From an uncultured Bacteroidota bacterium (GTDB taxonomy: Bacteria > Bacteroidota > Bacteroidia > Chitinophagales > Chitinophagaceae), in contig CAIRYK010000075.1 in NCBI GenBank assembly GCA_903882805.1, positions 1-64,000 on the forward strand: DNA of 64,000 nt. Direction: 5' to 3'. The notes beneath the pieces are model-generated. The model was not told where the DNA came from and did not search any database. It saw only the letters and a program-made list of their open reading frames with translations. Within the stretch, counting starts at the first letter, position 1; the number at the start of each line of letters is the position of its first letter. Below, piece after piece: positions 16,601 to 26,201 of this stretch. A program made the translations under genes and the position numbers.

Positions 16601-19600
16601 TTTGTAGCTATGCAACCGTTGCCAAACGCGTAGGTGATTACTGCCGATCCGGCGCTTATGCCGTTTATAGCAGCGGTAGATGTTATAATATTAACAACTG
16701 ACCCAATGGTAGCAACACCTGTGGAGCTGCTACTCCATGTGCCGCCCATAGTATCGATTAGTGATAATGATGTACCGCTGCACACTGAACTGCCGCCGAT
16801 GATAGGCCATGGAGCTGGAAGAACAGTGATGGTTTTGACGCCTGTACAACCTGCTGTTGAAGTAAATGTGATAGTTGCAGCGCCAGTAGCGCTGCCCGTG
16901 GTAATATCCCCGCTTGTTGAGCCGATAGTAGCAACTGTAGGATCGCTGCTGCTCCACACACCTGAGCCCGACGTAGTATAGGTAGTGGTAGCTCCATAGC
17001 ATAATGTAGCAGAACCGCTAATAACTGGTGTAGCATTTATAGTAACAGTTGTTACCGCAACGCCGCAGTTGAGCGAGTAAGTGATTGTGCAAACGCCGCC
17101 TGCAATACCGGTTACCACGCCCGATGTGGCGTTTACGGTAGCAATGGCATTGTCGCTGCTGCTCCAGGAGCCGCCGCTAACACCGTTAGTAAGTGTAAAT
17201 GTGCCGCCAACACATGCGGTTGGTGTTCCGGTTGTTGCGCCGGGAACAGGCAGCGTAATCGAGTTGCAATTACCAACAGCTCCCGCAACAAAGTTGGACG
17301 AAGAGCCTGTAAGCGCGAAATTATTAAGCGCCCCGCAGATGCCGCTGCCGCTGTAATCGTATGCGTTTACCATAGCAGTGTTATCGCCGCCGGTAGCGCC
17401 TTCGTTAAAACGGTAGTAACCCATCAGGTTTGTTTGTTGCGCCACATCGCAGTACATATTAGCGGCAATCTGCGTCTGGCTACGCGCCACATTCCACATA
17501 CGCACTTCGTCTATTTTGCCGCTGAAGGTGTTGGGCGCTTCAGGTGTAAAGCCGTTGTAATTGCCGTTGCCAATATTTACTGTGCCATAATCGCTGCTTG
17601 CCGGATAGTAGTTCGACATACTTGTTCTGTCTACGCCGTCTATATATACATGACCAGTGAGCGTACCTACTTCCCAGGTTATGGCTACATGGTGCCATGC
17701 TCCGTCGTTTACGGGCGTGGCGCTCATGATGTAGTTGTTGCCCCAGCCCACAAATGCCGGACTGCCCGAAGCATCGATATAAAAACATTTTTCTCCTGCA
17801 TCCCAAGACGTGTTATTGTCTTGTTTGGTAACGATACCCTCGCTGGTTCCGGTGGTTTGTACCCATGCTTCAATTGTGAAGTCGGTATGAGTAAGGTCGG
17901 TAATGTTGGCGCCGGTGCTAATGTAGTCGTTGGTTCCGTCAAAATCCAAACCATTAAGCGGGTTAACTATAGTAATGGCCGCTGTGGTGTAACAGCCGCT
18001 TGGCAATGTGTAGCTGATAATGCTTGTGCCTGCGCTTACCCCCGCAACAATACCTGTAGAACCAACAGTGGCTACAGCCGTGCGTGATGACGACCAGGAA
18101 CCGCCCGGTACGGAAGCGCTGAACGGCGCAGTAATCGCTGTTGATAATGAAGATGCTCCAGTTATAGACCCTGCAGCCGAATTGACAGTAGCTGATGTAG
18201 TGGCTATGGCTGGCGAGCATCCGTTGGCATCGGTAAGCGTAAGGCTATATATGCCGGTTGCAGCCGTTGTTGCGCTAACGATGGCGGGATTGGAAATTGT
18301 AGAGGTAAAAGACGATGGGCCTGACCAGCTGTAGCTGTACGGAGTTGCGCCTGTACCCACTACAGTTGTGAAATTCAAATCGTTTCCGGCGCATACCGGG
18401 CCGTTATTGGTTAGGCTGGTGATAGCCGGAGGTGTGTTTACTGTAACTGCCAGTGCGCCCGATACTGCTGAGCAACCTGCAGCTGAAGTAATGGTTACGG
18501 AATATGATCCCGAAGCGGTAACGTTAAGCGTATCGTTGGTTCTTCCAGTTGGCGACCAACCAAAGCTATATCCGGTATAATCGTTGAATGGAGCGGTTGA
18601 CCTCAGGCGAGCTGGACTGCCGACTGATGTTCCAGGGGCGCCGTGGCCCGAAGCGTCTGTAATGGCAGCGCCGTCTGCTTCATCAAACTTCCAGTAGCCA
18701 ACTACGTTGCTGTAGTTAGGGTGAGTGGGCGAAAGAGCTTTGTTCATGTTGGCAACTATTGTAGACGAACTCAATGCAGTGTTGAAAATAACAAACTCAT
18801 CAATCTGGCCGGAAAATGGATCTAACGAGGGCGTTGATTTACCAAAATACAAATCGCCGGCGCCTATGGCGCCTATCGAAATATTATCTGCAGCAGATAG
18901 CGCTCCATCTATATACAAGTATCTTCTGGGTGTGCCCGATGGGTTGTAAACAATTGCGAAATGATGCCAACCTGCAGTTGCCGCTCCGCCTACCAGATTT
19001 GTGGGCGTGCCAAAAACCCATAGTCCTGCCGAATTAATAAACAAGCCATACCATGGGCTTCCGGTGCGCGACTTACTAAACACACACTGGAATGTACCCG
19101 CTGCTGGATTATTGACATATACCCAACCGGTAGCGGAGAAGCTGGCGCCTGAGCCAAACTGGATAGCGGAGTAATTGGGAACAGTGGCATAATTAGAGCC
19201 TGAAAATTCCATCGATTTACCGCCGGCTGCCAATGTTACTGAACCGCCCGAACAAAACGTTGTAGCGCCCATTGCTGTAACCGCAGGCGTAGATGGCACA
19301 GGACTCACGGTTACTGTGGCCAATGCTATGCCGCAGGTGGGGGTGTAAGTGATAGTTGCCGTACCCAAAGTTACGCCCGACACTATGCCGGTTAATGAAC
19401 CTATAGTAGCTACGGCGGTATTGCTGCTCCGCCATGTGCCGCCTGTAGTGGCATCGGTAAGCGTGGCAGGTGTGCCTAAACAAATAGATGTATTACCCGC
19501 GATAGCCGGAGGAAAGGCAGCGCAGGAACCGGAAATATTACCCAAAAACCAGTTGGAAATTACACCCGATAGTGCAAAGTTGGTAAGCGTGCCCGTGTTT

Positions 19601-21051
19601 CCATTGCCTGAAGCATCGGTAAGTGAAGTAACACTGCTGTTGTTTGAAGCAACCACGCCCTGATTGAATTTATAGTATGCACTCAAGCCAACTTGTCTGG
19701 CAGAAAGCTCGCAACTCATATTATTTAAGATTTCTGTACGGCAGAGCGCTCTGCTCCAGATACGTACTTCATCCATAGCTCCGTTGAAATAGTTGCCTGT
19801 TTCGCCAAAATTCGGGCGTCCGAGATAAAAAGCGCCAACATTGGCGACAGCAGCCACATACGAAACAGAACCAGTGCGGTCTATGCCGTCTATATACATT
19901 TTTGCTGAGCCTGATGTCCCTGTGGTATAGTCCCATGTTAGGGCCACGTGGTGCCATGTGCCATCGTTTACTGCTACTGTGCTCGGTACGTAGCCGCAGG
20001 AATTTCCTACAAATGCTGGTTTACCGGTAGCGTCTATATAAAAAGTACGTTCGCCTGCTTCCCAACTTGTGTTGCTGTTAGCGCAGGTAATTATAGATTG
20101 AGAAACACCCGTTGTATTTATCCATGCTTCGAGCGTAAAGTCTGCATTATTGAGGTTAGTAATACTGCTTGAAAATGTAACAATATCGTTTGTGCCGTCG
20201 AAATTCAGGCTGCCGGCTGCTGTGGTAGGAATTTCTGTTAGCGTAATCGCTCCGTTGCCGGTTTGGAACCCTTGCGTATGCTGTACGCCAACTACCAGCG
20301 ATGGGTCGGTATAGGAAGAACCGCCGCCTCCGCCGCCCCATGTTGCGCCGCCGCCGCCATAATAACCGCCGCCGCCGCCGCCGGCAATACCCGGGTCGGT
20401 AGGATTAGCTGCGCCGCCGTTTCCCAGCGTACCCGCGCCGCCGATACTGTAGCCTGTATACGCACCGCCCGCTCCGCCGGCGCTTTGTGTGCCGCCGCCC
20501 GCTGTAGACGCTACTGTTCTGGCGCCAGCTCCGCCAACAAGGCCGCCGCCAGCTCCGCCATTCAGACGTACGCTTTCGTAGCCTGCTCCGCCGCCGCCGC
20601 CGGCAACTAAAACCCTGTTAGCCAGTCCTGCTCCGCCAATGCGGATGTCGGTAGCGCCGCCGCCAGCGCCGCCTGCCGAGCCAAACGTGCCATGAGCCGA
20701 AGCCAGGCCGCCGCCGTTGTACCCGCCGGCGGCTATTGCAAACGAACTGTTGCCGTCGGTACCGGCGCCCCCAACGAAAATATTGAGCACGCTACCCGGC
20801 GTTGTGGCTAAGTAACCGCGCACCCGGCCGCCAAGGCCCGGAGTAGGCGATATATTGCAATTACCTCCAGACGCCCCCCTGGCGTCTACGAGTACGTAGG
20901 TGACACCGGTGGGTACCGTGTACGACTGCACGGCGCCGGTATAACCGAACGATGTGGTTTGTGCATCGGCCTCCCGACCGAACTGCATTGCTGCCAGAAG
21001 GCACATCACTGCCTTTATTCTGGAGAAAAATGAACTTCTGTTTTGTTTCAT
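13687..21051 (-). CDS. giant T9SS-exported adhesin-like protein: glycine-rich, LamG and Ig-like domains
   Basis: 2454 aa. Residues 1-~30 are a signal peptide. Residues ~31-275 are a glycine-rich domain with long G runs. Three LamG/concanavalin-like domains begin near residues 282, 614 and 1034 (signatures N-F-D-G-T-N-D, W-H-H-V-A-L-T-W, D-E-V-R-I-W). A PKD-like segment lies near 830-980, and single Ig-like modules separate the LamG domains. About 15 further Ig-like modules (~70 aa, GG-x-W core) fill residues 1270-2370. A T9SS sorting domain (M-P-N-P-N-N-G, N-M-L-G-Q-V-V-Y, G-M-Y-L-L-N-I) ends the protein. LamG domains often bind glycans, so attachment to polysaccharide or other cells is likely. 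Repeats are diverged, unlike those of the protein at 1-3475, with which it shares the C-terminal region. Confidence 0.93.
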   Translation of the reverse strand: MKQNRSSFFSRIKAVMCLLAAMQFGREADAQTTSFGYTGAVQSYTVPTGVTYVLVDARGASGGNCNISPTPGLGGRVRGYLATTPGSVLNIFVGGAGTDGNSSFAIAAGGYNGGGLASAHGTFGSAGGAGGGATDIRIGGAGLANRVLVAGGGGGAGYESVRLNGGAGGGLVGGAGARTVASTAGGGTQSAGGAGGAYTGYSIGGAGTLGNGGAANPTDPGIAGGGGGGYYGGGGATWGGGGGGSSYTDPSLVVGVQHTQGFQTGNGAITLTEIPTTAAGSLNFDGTNDIVTFSSSITNLNNADFTLEAWINTTGVSQSIITCANSNTSWEAGERTFYIDATGKPAFVGNSCGYVPSTVAVNDGTWHHVALTWDYTTGTSGSAKMYIDGIDRTGSVSYVAAVANVGAFYLGRPNFGETGNYFNGAMDEVRIWSRALCRTEILNNMSCELSARQVGLSAYYKFNQGVVASNNSSVTSLTDASGNGNTGTLTNFALSGVISNWFLGNISGSCAAFPPAIAGNTSICLGTPATLTDATTGGTWRSSNTAVATIGSLTGIVSGVTLGTATITYTPTCGIALATVTVSPVPSTPAVTAMGATTFCSGGSVTLAAGGKSMEFSGSNYATVPNYSAIQFGSGASFSATGWVYVNNPAAGTFQCVFSKSRTGSPWYGLFINSAGLWVFGTPTNLVGGAATAGWHHFAIVYNPSGTPRRYLYIDGALSAADNISIGAIGAGDLYFGKSTPSLDPFSGQIDEFVIFNTALSSSTIVANMNKALSPTHPNYSNVVGYWKFDEADGAAITDASGHGAPGTSVGSPARLRSTAPFNDYTGYSFGWSPTGRTNDTLNVTASGSYSVTITSAAGCSAVSGALAVTVNTPPAITSLTNNGPVCAGNDLNFTTVVGTGATPYSYSWSGPSSFTSTISNPAIVSATTAATGIYSLTLTDANGCSPAIATTSATVNSAAGSITGASSLSTAITAPFSASVPGGSWSSSRTAVATVGSTGIVAGVSAGTSIISYTLPSGCYTTAAITIVNPLNGLDFDGTNDYISTGANITDLTHTDFTIEAWVQTTGTSEGIVTKQDNNTSWDAGEKCFYIDASGSPAFVGWGNNYIMSATPVNDGAWHHVAITWEVGTLTGHVYIDGVDRTSMSNYYPASSDYGTVNIGNGNYNGFTPEAPNTFSGKIDEVRMWNVARSQTQIAANMYCDVAQQTNLMGYYRFNEGATGGDNTAMVNAYDYSGSGICGALNNFALTGSSSNFVAGAVGNCNSITLPVPGATTGTPTACVGGTFTLTNGVSGGSWSSSDNAIATVNATSGVVTGIAGGVCTITYSLNCGVAVTTVTINATPVISGSATLCYGATTTYTTSGSGVWSSSDPTVATIGSTSGDITTGSATGAATITFTSTAGCTGVKTITVLPAPWPIIGGSSVCSGTSLSLIDTMGGTWSSSSTGVATIGSVVNIITSTAAINGISAGSAVITYAFGNGCIATKAITVNASPSITSGPASICQGATSTLTASGTGATWNSGNTAVATVGASTGLLTGVSAGTANITLTIAGCRSITTATINALPSAGTLSGATGVTVGATATISSTVTGGAWTSSNTAKATVATGGVVTGVATGTAIISYSVTNGCGVARAFRTITVTPAGLPGITGSTSICLGGTTTLSCSLSGGTWSSSGTMVASVGSTGIVTGNSVGTAVITYRLLSAFTTTTVNVSASLVSPVSGAPSVCAGSVTTFTHTSSGGVWSSSNTAKATVGSATGVVTGISAGAAVISYTTGAGCRVTKSVSVAATPAAITGTPFACAGLTTTLANSLTGGRWTSASPAVATIGSATGIVLGVAAGTSVISYATTSGCSVATTVTINQVLPITGPGRVCVGQNITLASATPGGVWTSTSALIARIGSGTGVVTGVAAASTNVTYSVGLCRVTAPIVVNLSAAITGSTAVCQGLTTTLTNGVSGGVWSSSAPAVASIGSGTGIITGVGAGTATISYTLSSGCVATSNMNVAASPSITSASNVCRGQALTMTASMTGGTWRSNNTLIATIDSNTGVLTGIAAGSTNISYTVGGCRATTSFAVNTISAISGATNILVGQVATLTEVGTGTWSSSVPAVATIGSSSGSVTGVSAGTSVISFVMSTGCSASVTLTVTQLPAITGDSSACVGQSKTLRNSTPGGTWTSGNTTIATIGATSGVVNGITGGTVYITYTFPAGGNVVFPFTVNRLPPLVGPSSVCVGQAITLVNADCCGTFRSPSSTVSVNSLTGSVTGITAGAAVISYTLPTGCIAIATVSVNPFSAITGPNSVCTGDTMTLSNATSGGVWSSSNSLMARIGSTSGFVNGLVAGTLNIYYSVPTTGCRATYPLIVSACRQAAPAAEVAPTALTLMPNPNNGTFMLNGAIAAANDEIIVLEITNMLGQVVYTGNVTAINGQLNQSIQMNATPGMYLLNIRYAKGHEVLHFVIN

Positions 21052-21419
21052 AACCGGATTTTTTTAGCGTTTTCTTAGTTTCAAGAATCTATTGCTTATC
21101 GAAATCGTCTTTAACAACTGTTTCAATAACTGGGTCAAAACTACCCTCAGCGCCCCCCGGAAGGCTCTAACAAATGTTGCAACAACTGGTAATTTTGTTG
21201 CAACACGCCTGTTTTCGTGCTTTTCAGGCGCTTTTTGTAGCAAAAACAGCTTTTTTCCCAAAAAAACTTGTGCAATTCGCCTTTGTGGTTCTTTTTTTTG
21301 CTTGTTTAGCTAATGTCTTGTAGTCGCCAATTATTACCCGATAATTTTCTGCAAAGCCTACATTTTAGGTATTCTACATATTATTTTTTGCGCTACCTTT
21401 ATGCTACATACCATAACTT
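21052..21419. other. divergent intergenic region
   Basis: Separates two divergent T9SS-protein genes. TATTTTTTG at 21382-21390 is one base longer than a -7 TAnnTTTG element and lies 29 nt before the ATG at 21420, so it may be the promoter of the NHL gene. A 65-codon minus-strand frame (21064-21261) shows no signal or domain and is not called. Confidence 0.4.
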
Positions 21420-23222
21420 ATGAAACCGCTCTTGCTCCTTGCAGCGCTGCTGTCGTCATTTTTTTCACAGTCGCAAATTATTACCACCATTGGCGGCACA
21501 GGCGTGTATGGCTGCACCGGCTCCGGCGGCCCCGCTACGTCAGCGCAGATAGGCCAGCTCAACGGGATAACTTTAGATACCCTGGGGAATGTATATGTGA
21601 GCAGCTACACCTGCCGGCGCGTTTTTAAAATAGATAGAGCGGGCATGATTACCACATTCGCCGGTATAGGCGTAATGGGCAGCGACGGCGACGGCGGGCC
21701 AGCAACTGCTGCAAAACTGGGGATACCTGCTGGATTGGCCACCGACAGATCGGGCAATTTGTTTATCTGCGATAATGAAAACAGCGTAATACGTAAAGTA
21801 AATGCCGCAGGTATTATCAGCACCATAGCCGGCGACGCTACTGTGACAGGGGGCGGCTATACCGGCGATGGCGGACCGGCTGTAAGGGCGCTGCTCAGCG
21901 GGCCGGTGGGACTGGCTACCGATGCGGCAGGCAATCTTTTTATAGCCGATGCCAATAACAATGTGGTACGTAAAATAGCTACTTCAGGCATCATAACCCG
22001 GGTGGCGGGCAATGGCTACTTTGCCTATACCGGCGACGGGGGCTCGCCGCTGGCTGCCGGAGTACAGTATCCGGTGTCGGTTGCGGTGGCTCCGGATGGC
22101 ACAATGTACATTGCCGACGAAGATAATCACCTGATCAGGAAAGTGAGCGGCGGCATCATTACCACCATTGCCGGCAATGGCGTAGCAGGCTACACTGGCG
22201 ACGGCGGGCCAGCATCGGCCGCACAGCTGCACTATCCAAAGACTTTATCTACCGACCGATTCGGCAACCTGTACATTGCCGATGTTTATAATCATGCGAT
22301 TCGTAAGATAAATACCGCCGGCATTATGTCAACTTATGCGGGTAATGGTACTATGGGCCATAGCGGCGACGGCGGACCGGCTGTGCTGGCGCAGATGAAC
22401 CTTCCGCAAGGCGTAGCGGTTGATAAGTATGGATTTGCTTATATATCCGAATTGGATGGCGCTTATGTACGCAAGACGGACACATGCAGCGTTCCGGATA
22501 TAGCGCCCATCACCGGCGACTCGCTACTGTGTGAAGGCGATACCGCTACCCTCCACGACGCCGCCGCCGGCGGTATATGGATCAGCCGCGATACAGCGGT
22601 GGCTACAATTAGTAGCGGTGGGCGCATTACGGGCATGCGCCGCGGACTGACAACGATCACCTACACCACTACCAACGCCTGCGCAACGCTGCAGGCCACA
22701 AAATCTGTAACTGTAGGCCCTTTTGCAGGCGTCATTACAGGCGACAGACCTATTCGTCCGGGAGTAGATACGTTTTGTTATATTGCTTATTTGTCCACAA
22801 CAGGCGCTCCGGGCGGCGTGTGGGGGCTTACCGACACCACCATTGCCAACATATCGGGCGGATTTGTAAGGCCCCTATACTTCAATTTGCGCGACACAGC
22901 CTTTTACGCAGTTACCGATAGTTGCGGAACAGATACCGCCTTCTTCAGTTTTGTATTGCTTTGGTGCCCTGATTTGGTATCGCCCGCTGCGCCAAAGGCC
23001 GCCATCGCTGCTATTAAATTGTATCCCAATCCGGCGGGTAGCCTACTGCATATTGCAGCAGCCGCTACCATAACTGAGTTCTCGATCATCAACACAGTTG
23101 GCCAAACCATGTACACCGCCGCGCCACAATCCCCAGAAACCACAATAGATATAGCCGCCCTACCGCCGGGTGTTTATTATGTGCGCACCAATGCCGGGAT
23201 AGCGAGGTTTTTGAAGGAGTAG
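21420..23222 (+). CDS. NHL beta-propeller protein with Ig-like module and T9SS tail
   Basis: 600 aa. Signal peptide about 1-19. Residues ~20-355 contain six or so NHL-type blades, each with a G-D-G-G-P-A turn, an N-L-F-I-A-D or N-x-Y-I-A-D strand and a V-I-R-K-I/V strand. An Ig-like module follows at ~370-450 (C-E-G-D-T-A-T-L, G-G-I-W, V-A-T-I). The C-terminal ~80 residues are a T9SS sorting domain (L-Y-P-N-P-A-G-S, then G-V-Y-Y-V-R-T-N). NHL propellers bind proteins or ligands; here the protein would sit on the surface or be released. It is homologous to 26783-28132. Confidence 0.88.
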   Translation: MKPLLLLAALLSSFFSQSQIITTIGGTGVYGCTGSGGPATSAQIGQLNGITLDTLGNVYVSSYTCRRVFKIDRAGMITTFAGIGVMGSDGDGGPATAAKLGIPAGLATDRSGNLFICDNENSVIRKVNAAGIISTIAGDATVTGGGYTGDGGPAVRALLSGPVGLATDAAGNLFIADANNNVVRKIATSGIITRVAGNGYFAYTGDGGSPLAAGVQYPVSVAVAPDGTMYIADEDNHLIRKVSGGIITTIAGNGVAGYTGDGGPASAAQLHYPKTLSTDRFGNLYIADVYNHAIRKINTAGIMSTYAGNGTMGHSGDGGPAVLAQMNLPQGVAVDKYGFAYISELDGAYVRKTDTCSVPDIAPITGDSLLCEGDTATLHDAAAGGIWISRDTAVATISSGGRITGMRRGLTTITYTTTNACATLQATKSVTVGPFAGVITGDRPIRPGVDTFCYIAYLSTTGAPGGVWGLTDTTIANISGGFVRPLYFNLRDTAFYAVTDSCGTDTAFFSFVLLWCPDLVSPAAPKAAIAAIKLYPNPAGSLLHIAAAATITEFSIINTVGQTMYTAAPQSPETTIDIAALPPGVYYVRTNAGIARFLKE

Positions 23223-23661
23223 GGGAGAATTAGGGTTTTCTATACGATAGTTTCTGAACCTTGATTAAATGATTGTTGGATTGCCTTGAACTTTTTTGCC
23301 CTGTTGCGCATTAATTAAATAAAGGTCTATCACGCTTCGCCGTAGTGCGACTTTGATAGTAGTCAAAGGTTGGTAGCGTTTGTTGTTGATTTGTGCGACC
23401 ATCAAGGGATGCCACACTTTATCGCCAGCGCGCTTACATACGATACCTACGGCATCGGGGTGGATAGCGTTGTATTGCTATAAACGTTTGATGCCTACGG
23501 CATCATTACTATATATAACATGTCTGGTGAGTAATTGTTGGTATCGCCGCTGTACATACATAGTGCACGTGTTGCATAATTGTTATAGATGCTACATGTA
23601 TTTAGTAGGTGGTGACCAATTTGCACTACCGGTGCGATTAATGCGCCAAGCCTCCACACTC
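23223..23661. other. intergenic with REP-like palindromes
   Basis: No coding frame is supported. GATACCTACGGCATC (23442-23456) and the perfect palindrome GATGCCtacGGCATC (23490-23504) are two copies of one motif separated by about 35 nt, resembling small dispersed palindromic repeats of Bacteroidota. Confidence 0.5.
23490..23504. repeat. short palindromic repeat GATGCC-tac-GGCATC
   Basis: Perfect 6-bp arms with a 3-nt loop; a near copy lies at 23442-23456. Probably a REP-type non-coding repeat. Confidence 0.5.
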
Positions 23662-25023
23662 CTAATGCGCCCTGCCTATCCATTGCTCCGGATTCAGCTT
23701 TACGTTGCCGTTTTTGCCGTTCCATTTCCATATCTGGAAGTTGATGGTGGGCACATTCTCGTCGTTGTTGGCTACCTGGCCTATTACCTGGCGGGCTTTT
23801 ACTTCCTGGCCTTTTTCTACATTCACTGTCGACAGGCCGTTGTAAACGGTAAAGTAGTTGCCATGCTTTATCATCACAATAGCCTGACTGCCTATGGTAG
23901 AGAACTTATTGGTTACTACGCCGTCGAACACTGCCCTTACAGGCGCGTTGGCATCGGTTTGTATATCTATACCGCTGTTTTCTACCATTACTTTGGTTTC
24001 TACAGGGTGTGGGTGCGACCCAAAATGATCCGTTATGTAGCCCTTGTCTACCGGCCAGTATAGCTTGCCCTTGTTGCCTTCGAAATTGCTGGCCAGCGCC
24101 ACATCCGTAGGCGTGAGCAGCATAGGCACATCGGCGCGGGCGGGTTTCACCCTTGGGGCTACATGCGGCGATGATGGATTGGTAACCGGCGCCGTAGGAT
24201 TCGCCTTTGGCGGCGCTGCGCCCGGATTGGCTTTTGCCAGTTCGGCAGCCTTGCGTTTGGCTTCTTCTTCCGCGCGCTTGGTGGCTTCAGCCATTTCTTT
24301 CTCTATCTGCAGCTTTATATAGTTGTTTATACGGTTGGCAGTGGCGCGGTTTTTCTCTATCTCCTTCAGCAGTTGGTTTTCCTTACCCTTCAGGTCTTGT
24401 ATTACCTGATTGGTTTGTTCTGTTTCTTGCTTCAGTACCTGCGTTTGCTGCATTTGGGCATTCAGCAGCTCATCTTTTTCTGCCTTTTCTGCATTCAGCG
24501 TACCTATTTTATGCTGCAGTTGGTTTTGGGTAATTTTTATCTGGTCTACCTGCTGCTTTCTGAAGTCTCTGAATTTTTTCAGGTAGCGCATACGGCGCAT
24601 AGCGTCGTTGAAGTCGGCCGACGAGAAGAGGAAAGCCATCATGCCATAGGTGCTGCGGGAGCTGTAAGCATAGCGTATAGACTGCGCATACCGTATTTTC
24701 AGTTGTTCCAGCTTTTGCTTCAGGGTTTGCACCTCTGTCGACGATGATTTTATAGTGTGGTCTATGTCGTGCAGTTCTTCGTTTATATTGCCTATCAGGC
24801 TCTGGCGTTGCGCAAGCTTGTTTTGCAATGCGCGCAGCTGACCCATAGTGGCGTTTTTGTCCTTCTTTATAGCGTCGAGCTGGTTTTCGGTTTCTTTTAT
24901 GGCATCTAAAATCTCTTTCTTTTTTACTTCCAGTTGCGCCTTGGTATATAACGACTGTGTCTGCGGCTGCGCAAACACCGCAACCGACAGCAACATGCAG
25001 AGTATAAGGGAACTTATGCGCAT
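23662..25023 (-). CDS. EnvC-like murein hydrolase activator, degenerate LytM (M23) domain
   Basis: 453 aa with signal peptide (~1-19), a long coiled coil (about 25-270, rich in K, E, Q), a proline/alanine linker and a C-terminal LytM/M23 fold (about 318-450, L-Y-W-P-V-D-K-G-Y-I-T-D-H-F-G). Active M23 enzymes bind zinc through HxxxD and HxH. Here the first site reads E-N-S-G-I-D-I, with no His at the usual place, and the HxH region reads N-F-Q-I-W. The domain is thus probably non-catalytic, like EnvC, which activates N-acetylmuramoyl-L-alanine amidases at the division septum. Faces yicC divergently. Confidence 0.85.
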   Translation of the reverse strand: MRISSLILCMLLSVAVFAQPQTQSLYTKAQLEVKKKEILDAIKETENQLDAIKKDKNATMGQLRALQNKLAQRQSLIGNINEELHDIDHTIKSSSTEVQTLKQKLEQLKIRYAQSIRYAYSSRSTYGMMAFLFSSADFNDAMRRMRYLKKFRDFRKQQVDQIKITQNQLQHKIGTLNAEKAEKDELLNAQMQQTQVLKQETEQTNQVIQDLKGKENQLLKEIEKNRATANRINNYIKLQIEKEMAEATKRAEEEAKRKAAELAKANPGAAPPKANPTAPVTNPSSPHVAPRVKPARADVPMLLTPTDVALASNFEGNKGKLYWPVDKGYITDHFGSHPHPVETKVMVENSGIDIQTDANAPVRAVFDGVVTNKFSTIGSQAIVMIKHGNYFTVYNGLSTVNVEKGQEVKARQVIGQVANNDENVPTINFQIWKWNGKNGNVKLNPEQWIGRAH

Positions 25024-25182
25024 GAATAAACTTTTGTGAAAAACAAAAATAACTAATTACAGGGGTTGTTGCACCCCTGTTTTAACATTTAAGACGATTT
25101 TACAATATTTTTCCATAAAATACCGCTCCCGCGTTTTTTTATTGTCTGCCGTTTGTTTTCTTTTGCTACAAAGAAAATTACT

Positions 25183-26058
25183 ATGCTATATTCAATGACG
25201 GGTTTTGGGCGCGCAGAGGCCTTGGTAAATGGCCGCCAGGTGGTGGTAGAATTGAAAGCCCTCAACGGAAAACAATTCGACGTTGCAACAAAACTCCCCC
25301 CTATCCTCCGTTCTTACGAACTCGATATCCGCAATTTGCTCAGTAATATGCTGCTGCGCGGCACTATAGACCTTACGATAAGCGTGCGCCAGGAAGGCGC
25401 ATCAAAACCAATGGTTATCAATACCGATCTTGCAGTGTTTTACTACCATGGCATGAAACAGATAGCCGATAAGGTGGGCGCCCCGCTCGACAACATAATA
25501 TCTACCCTGATGCGCATGCCCGAGATTGTGGCCCCCGATCAGGATGTGCTGCCCGATGAGGAATGGGAAAATGTGAAAGCCGTAATAGTAGACGCCGCCA
25601 ACCAACTGATGCAGCACCGCCTGGACGAAGGCGTGGCCCTGCTGAAAGACATAAAGCTAAGAATTAGCAATATAGAAGCCCTGCACGAAAAAATTGTGCC
25701 GCTGGAAAAAGAACGCATGGAGCGCATACGCACCCGCATCAATCAGTGGCTGGAAGATATGGCCGGCAAGGAAAAAATAGACCCTAACCGCTTTGAGCAG
25801 GAAATGATCTACTATCTGGAGCGCATGGATTTCTCGGAAGAGAAAATACGTCTGCGCCAGCACTGCGGCTATTTCAACGATACCATTAATGAAAACGACG
25901 CAGCCATAGGCCGTAAGCTCAACTTTATACTACAGGAGATAGGCCGCGAGATAAACACCCTGGGATCGAAAGCCAACCATGCCGAGATACAACAGATAGT
26001 GATAAACATGAAAGACGAACTGGAAAAAGCCAAAGAACAAATACTGAACATACTGTAG
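25183..26058 (+). CDS. yicC: YicC/YloC-family protein (endoribonuclease family)
   Basis: 291 aa. The N-terminus L-Y-S-M-T-G-F-G-R-A is the YicC_N signature and fixes the start at ATG 25183; a TTG 30 nt upstream adds unconserved residues. The C-terminal DUF1770-type helical part includes E-Q-E-M-I-Y-Y-L-E-R-M-D-F-S-E-E-K-I-R-L and L-N-F-I-L-Q-E-I-G-R-E-I-N-T-L-G-S-K, both strongly conserved. Family members have been shown to be endoribonucleases. In many Bacteroidota gmk follows; here gldH does, after a terminator. Confidence 0.95.
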   Translation: MLYSMTGFGRAEALVNGRQVVVELKALNGKQFDVATKLPPILRSYELDIRNLLSNMLLRGTIDLTISVRQEGASKPMVINTDLAVFYYHGMKQIADKVGAPLDNIISTLMRMPEIVAPDQDVLPDEEWENVKAVIVDAANQLMQHRLDEGVALLKDIKLRISNIEALHEKIVPLEKERMERIRTRINQWLEDMAGKEKIDPNRFEQEMIYYLERMDFSEEKIRLRQHCGYFNDTINENDAAIGRKLNFILQEIGREINTLGSKANHAEIQQIVINMKDELEKAKEQILNIL

Positions 26059-26085
26059 CCAAAATGGATGCGCTACATAGTTTTG

Positions 26086-26117
26086 CCAATCGCCGGATAA
26101 TGCCGGCGATTGGTTTG
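26086..26117 (+). terminator. terminator after yicC
   Basis: Perfect 11-bp inverted repeat CCAATCGCCGG (26086-26096) / CCGGCGATTGG (26103-26113) with 6-nt loop and short T-rich end. Confidence 0.75.
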
Positions 26118-26185
26118 ATAAGCAACACGGTTGTTCTTTTCCGGAATTAAAAAAAGCTGCGTATCGCTTTCTGATTTTTACTTTT

Positions 26186-26193
26186 TACTTTTG
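26186..26193 (+). promoter_or_regulatory. TAnnTTTG -7 element of gldH
   Basis: TACTTTTG matches the Bacteroidota -7 consensus and ends 8 nt before the ATG, as at glyQS, implying a leaderless or very short-leader mRNA. Confidence 0.55.
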
Positions 26194-26201
26194 CCTGCTC
26201 A

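Noticed and set aside
21064..21261. 65-codon minus-strand frame just upstream of the adhesin gene
   Set aside because: No signal peptide, domain or credible start context; probably leader sequence.
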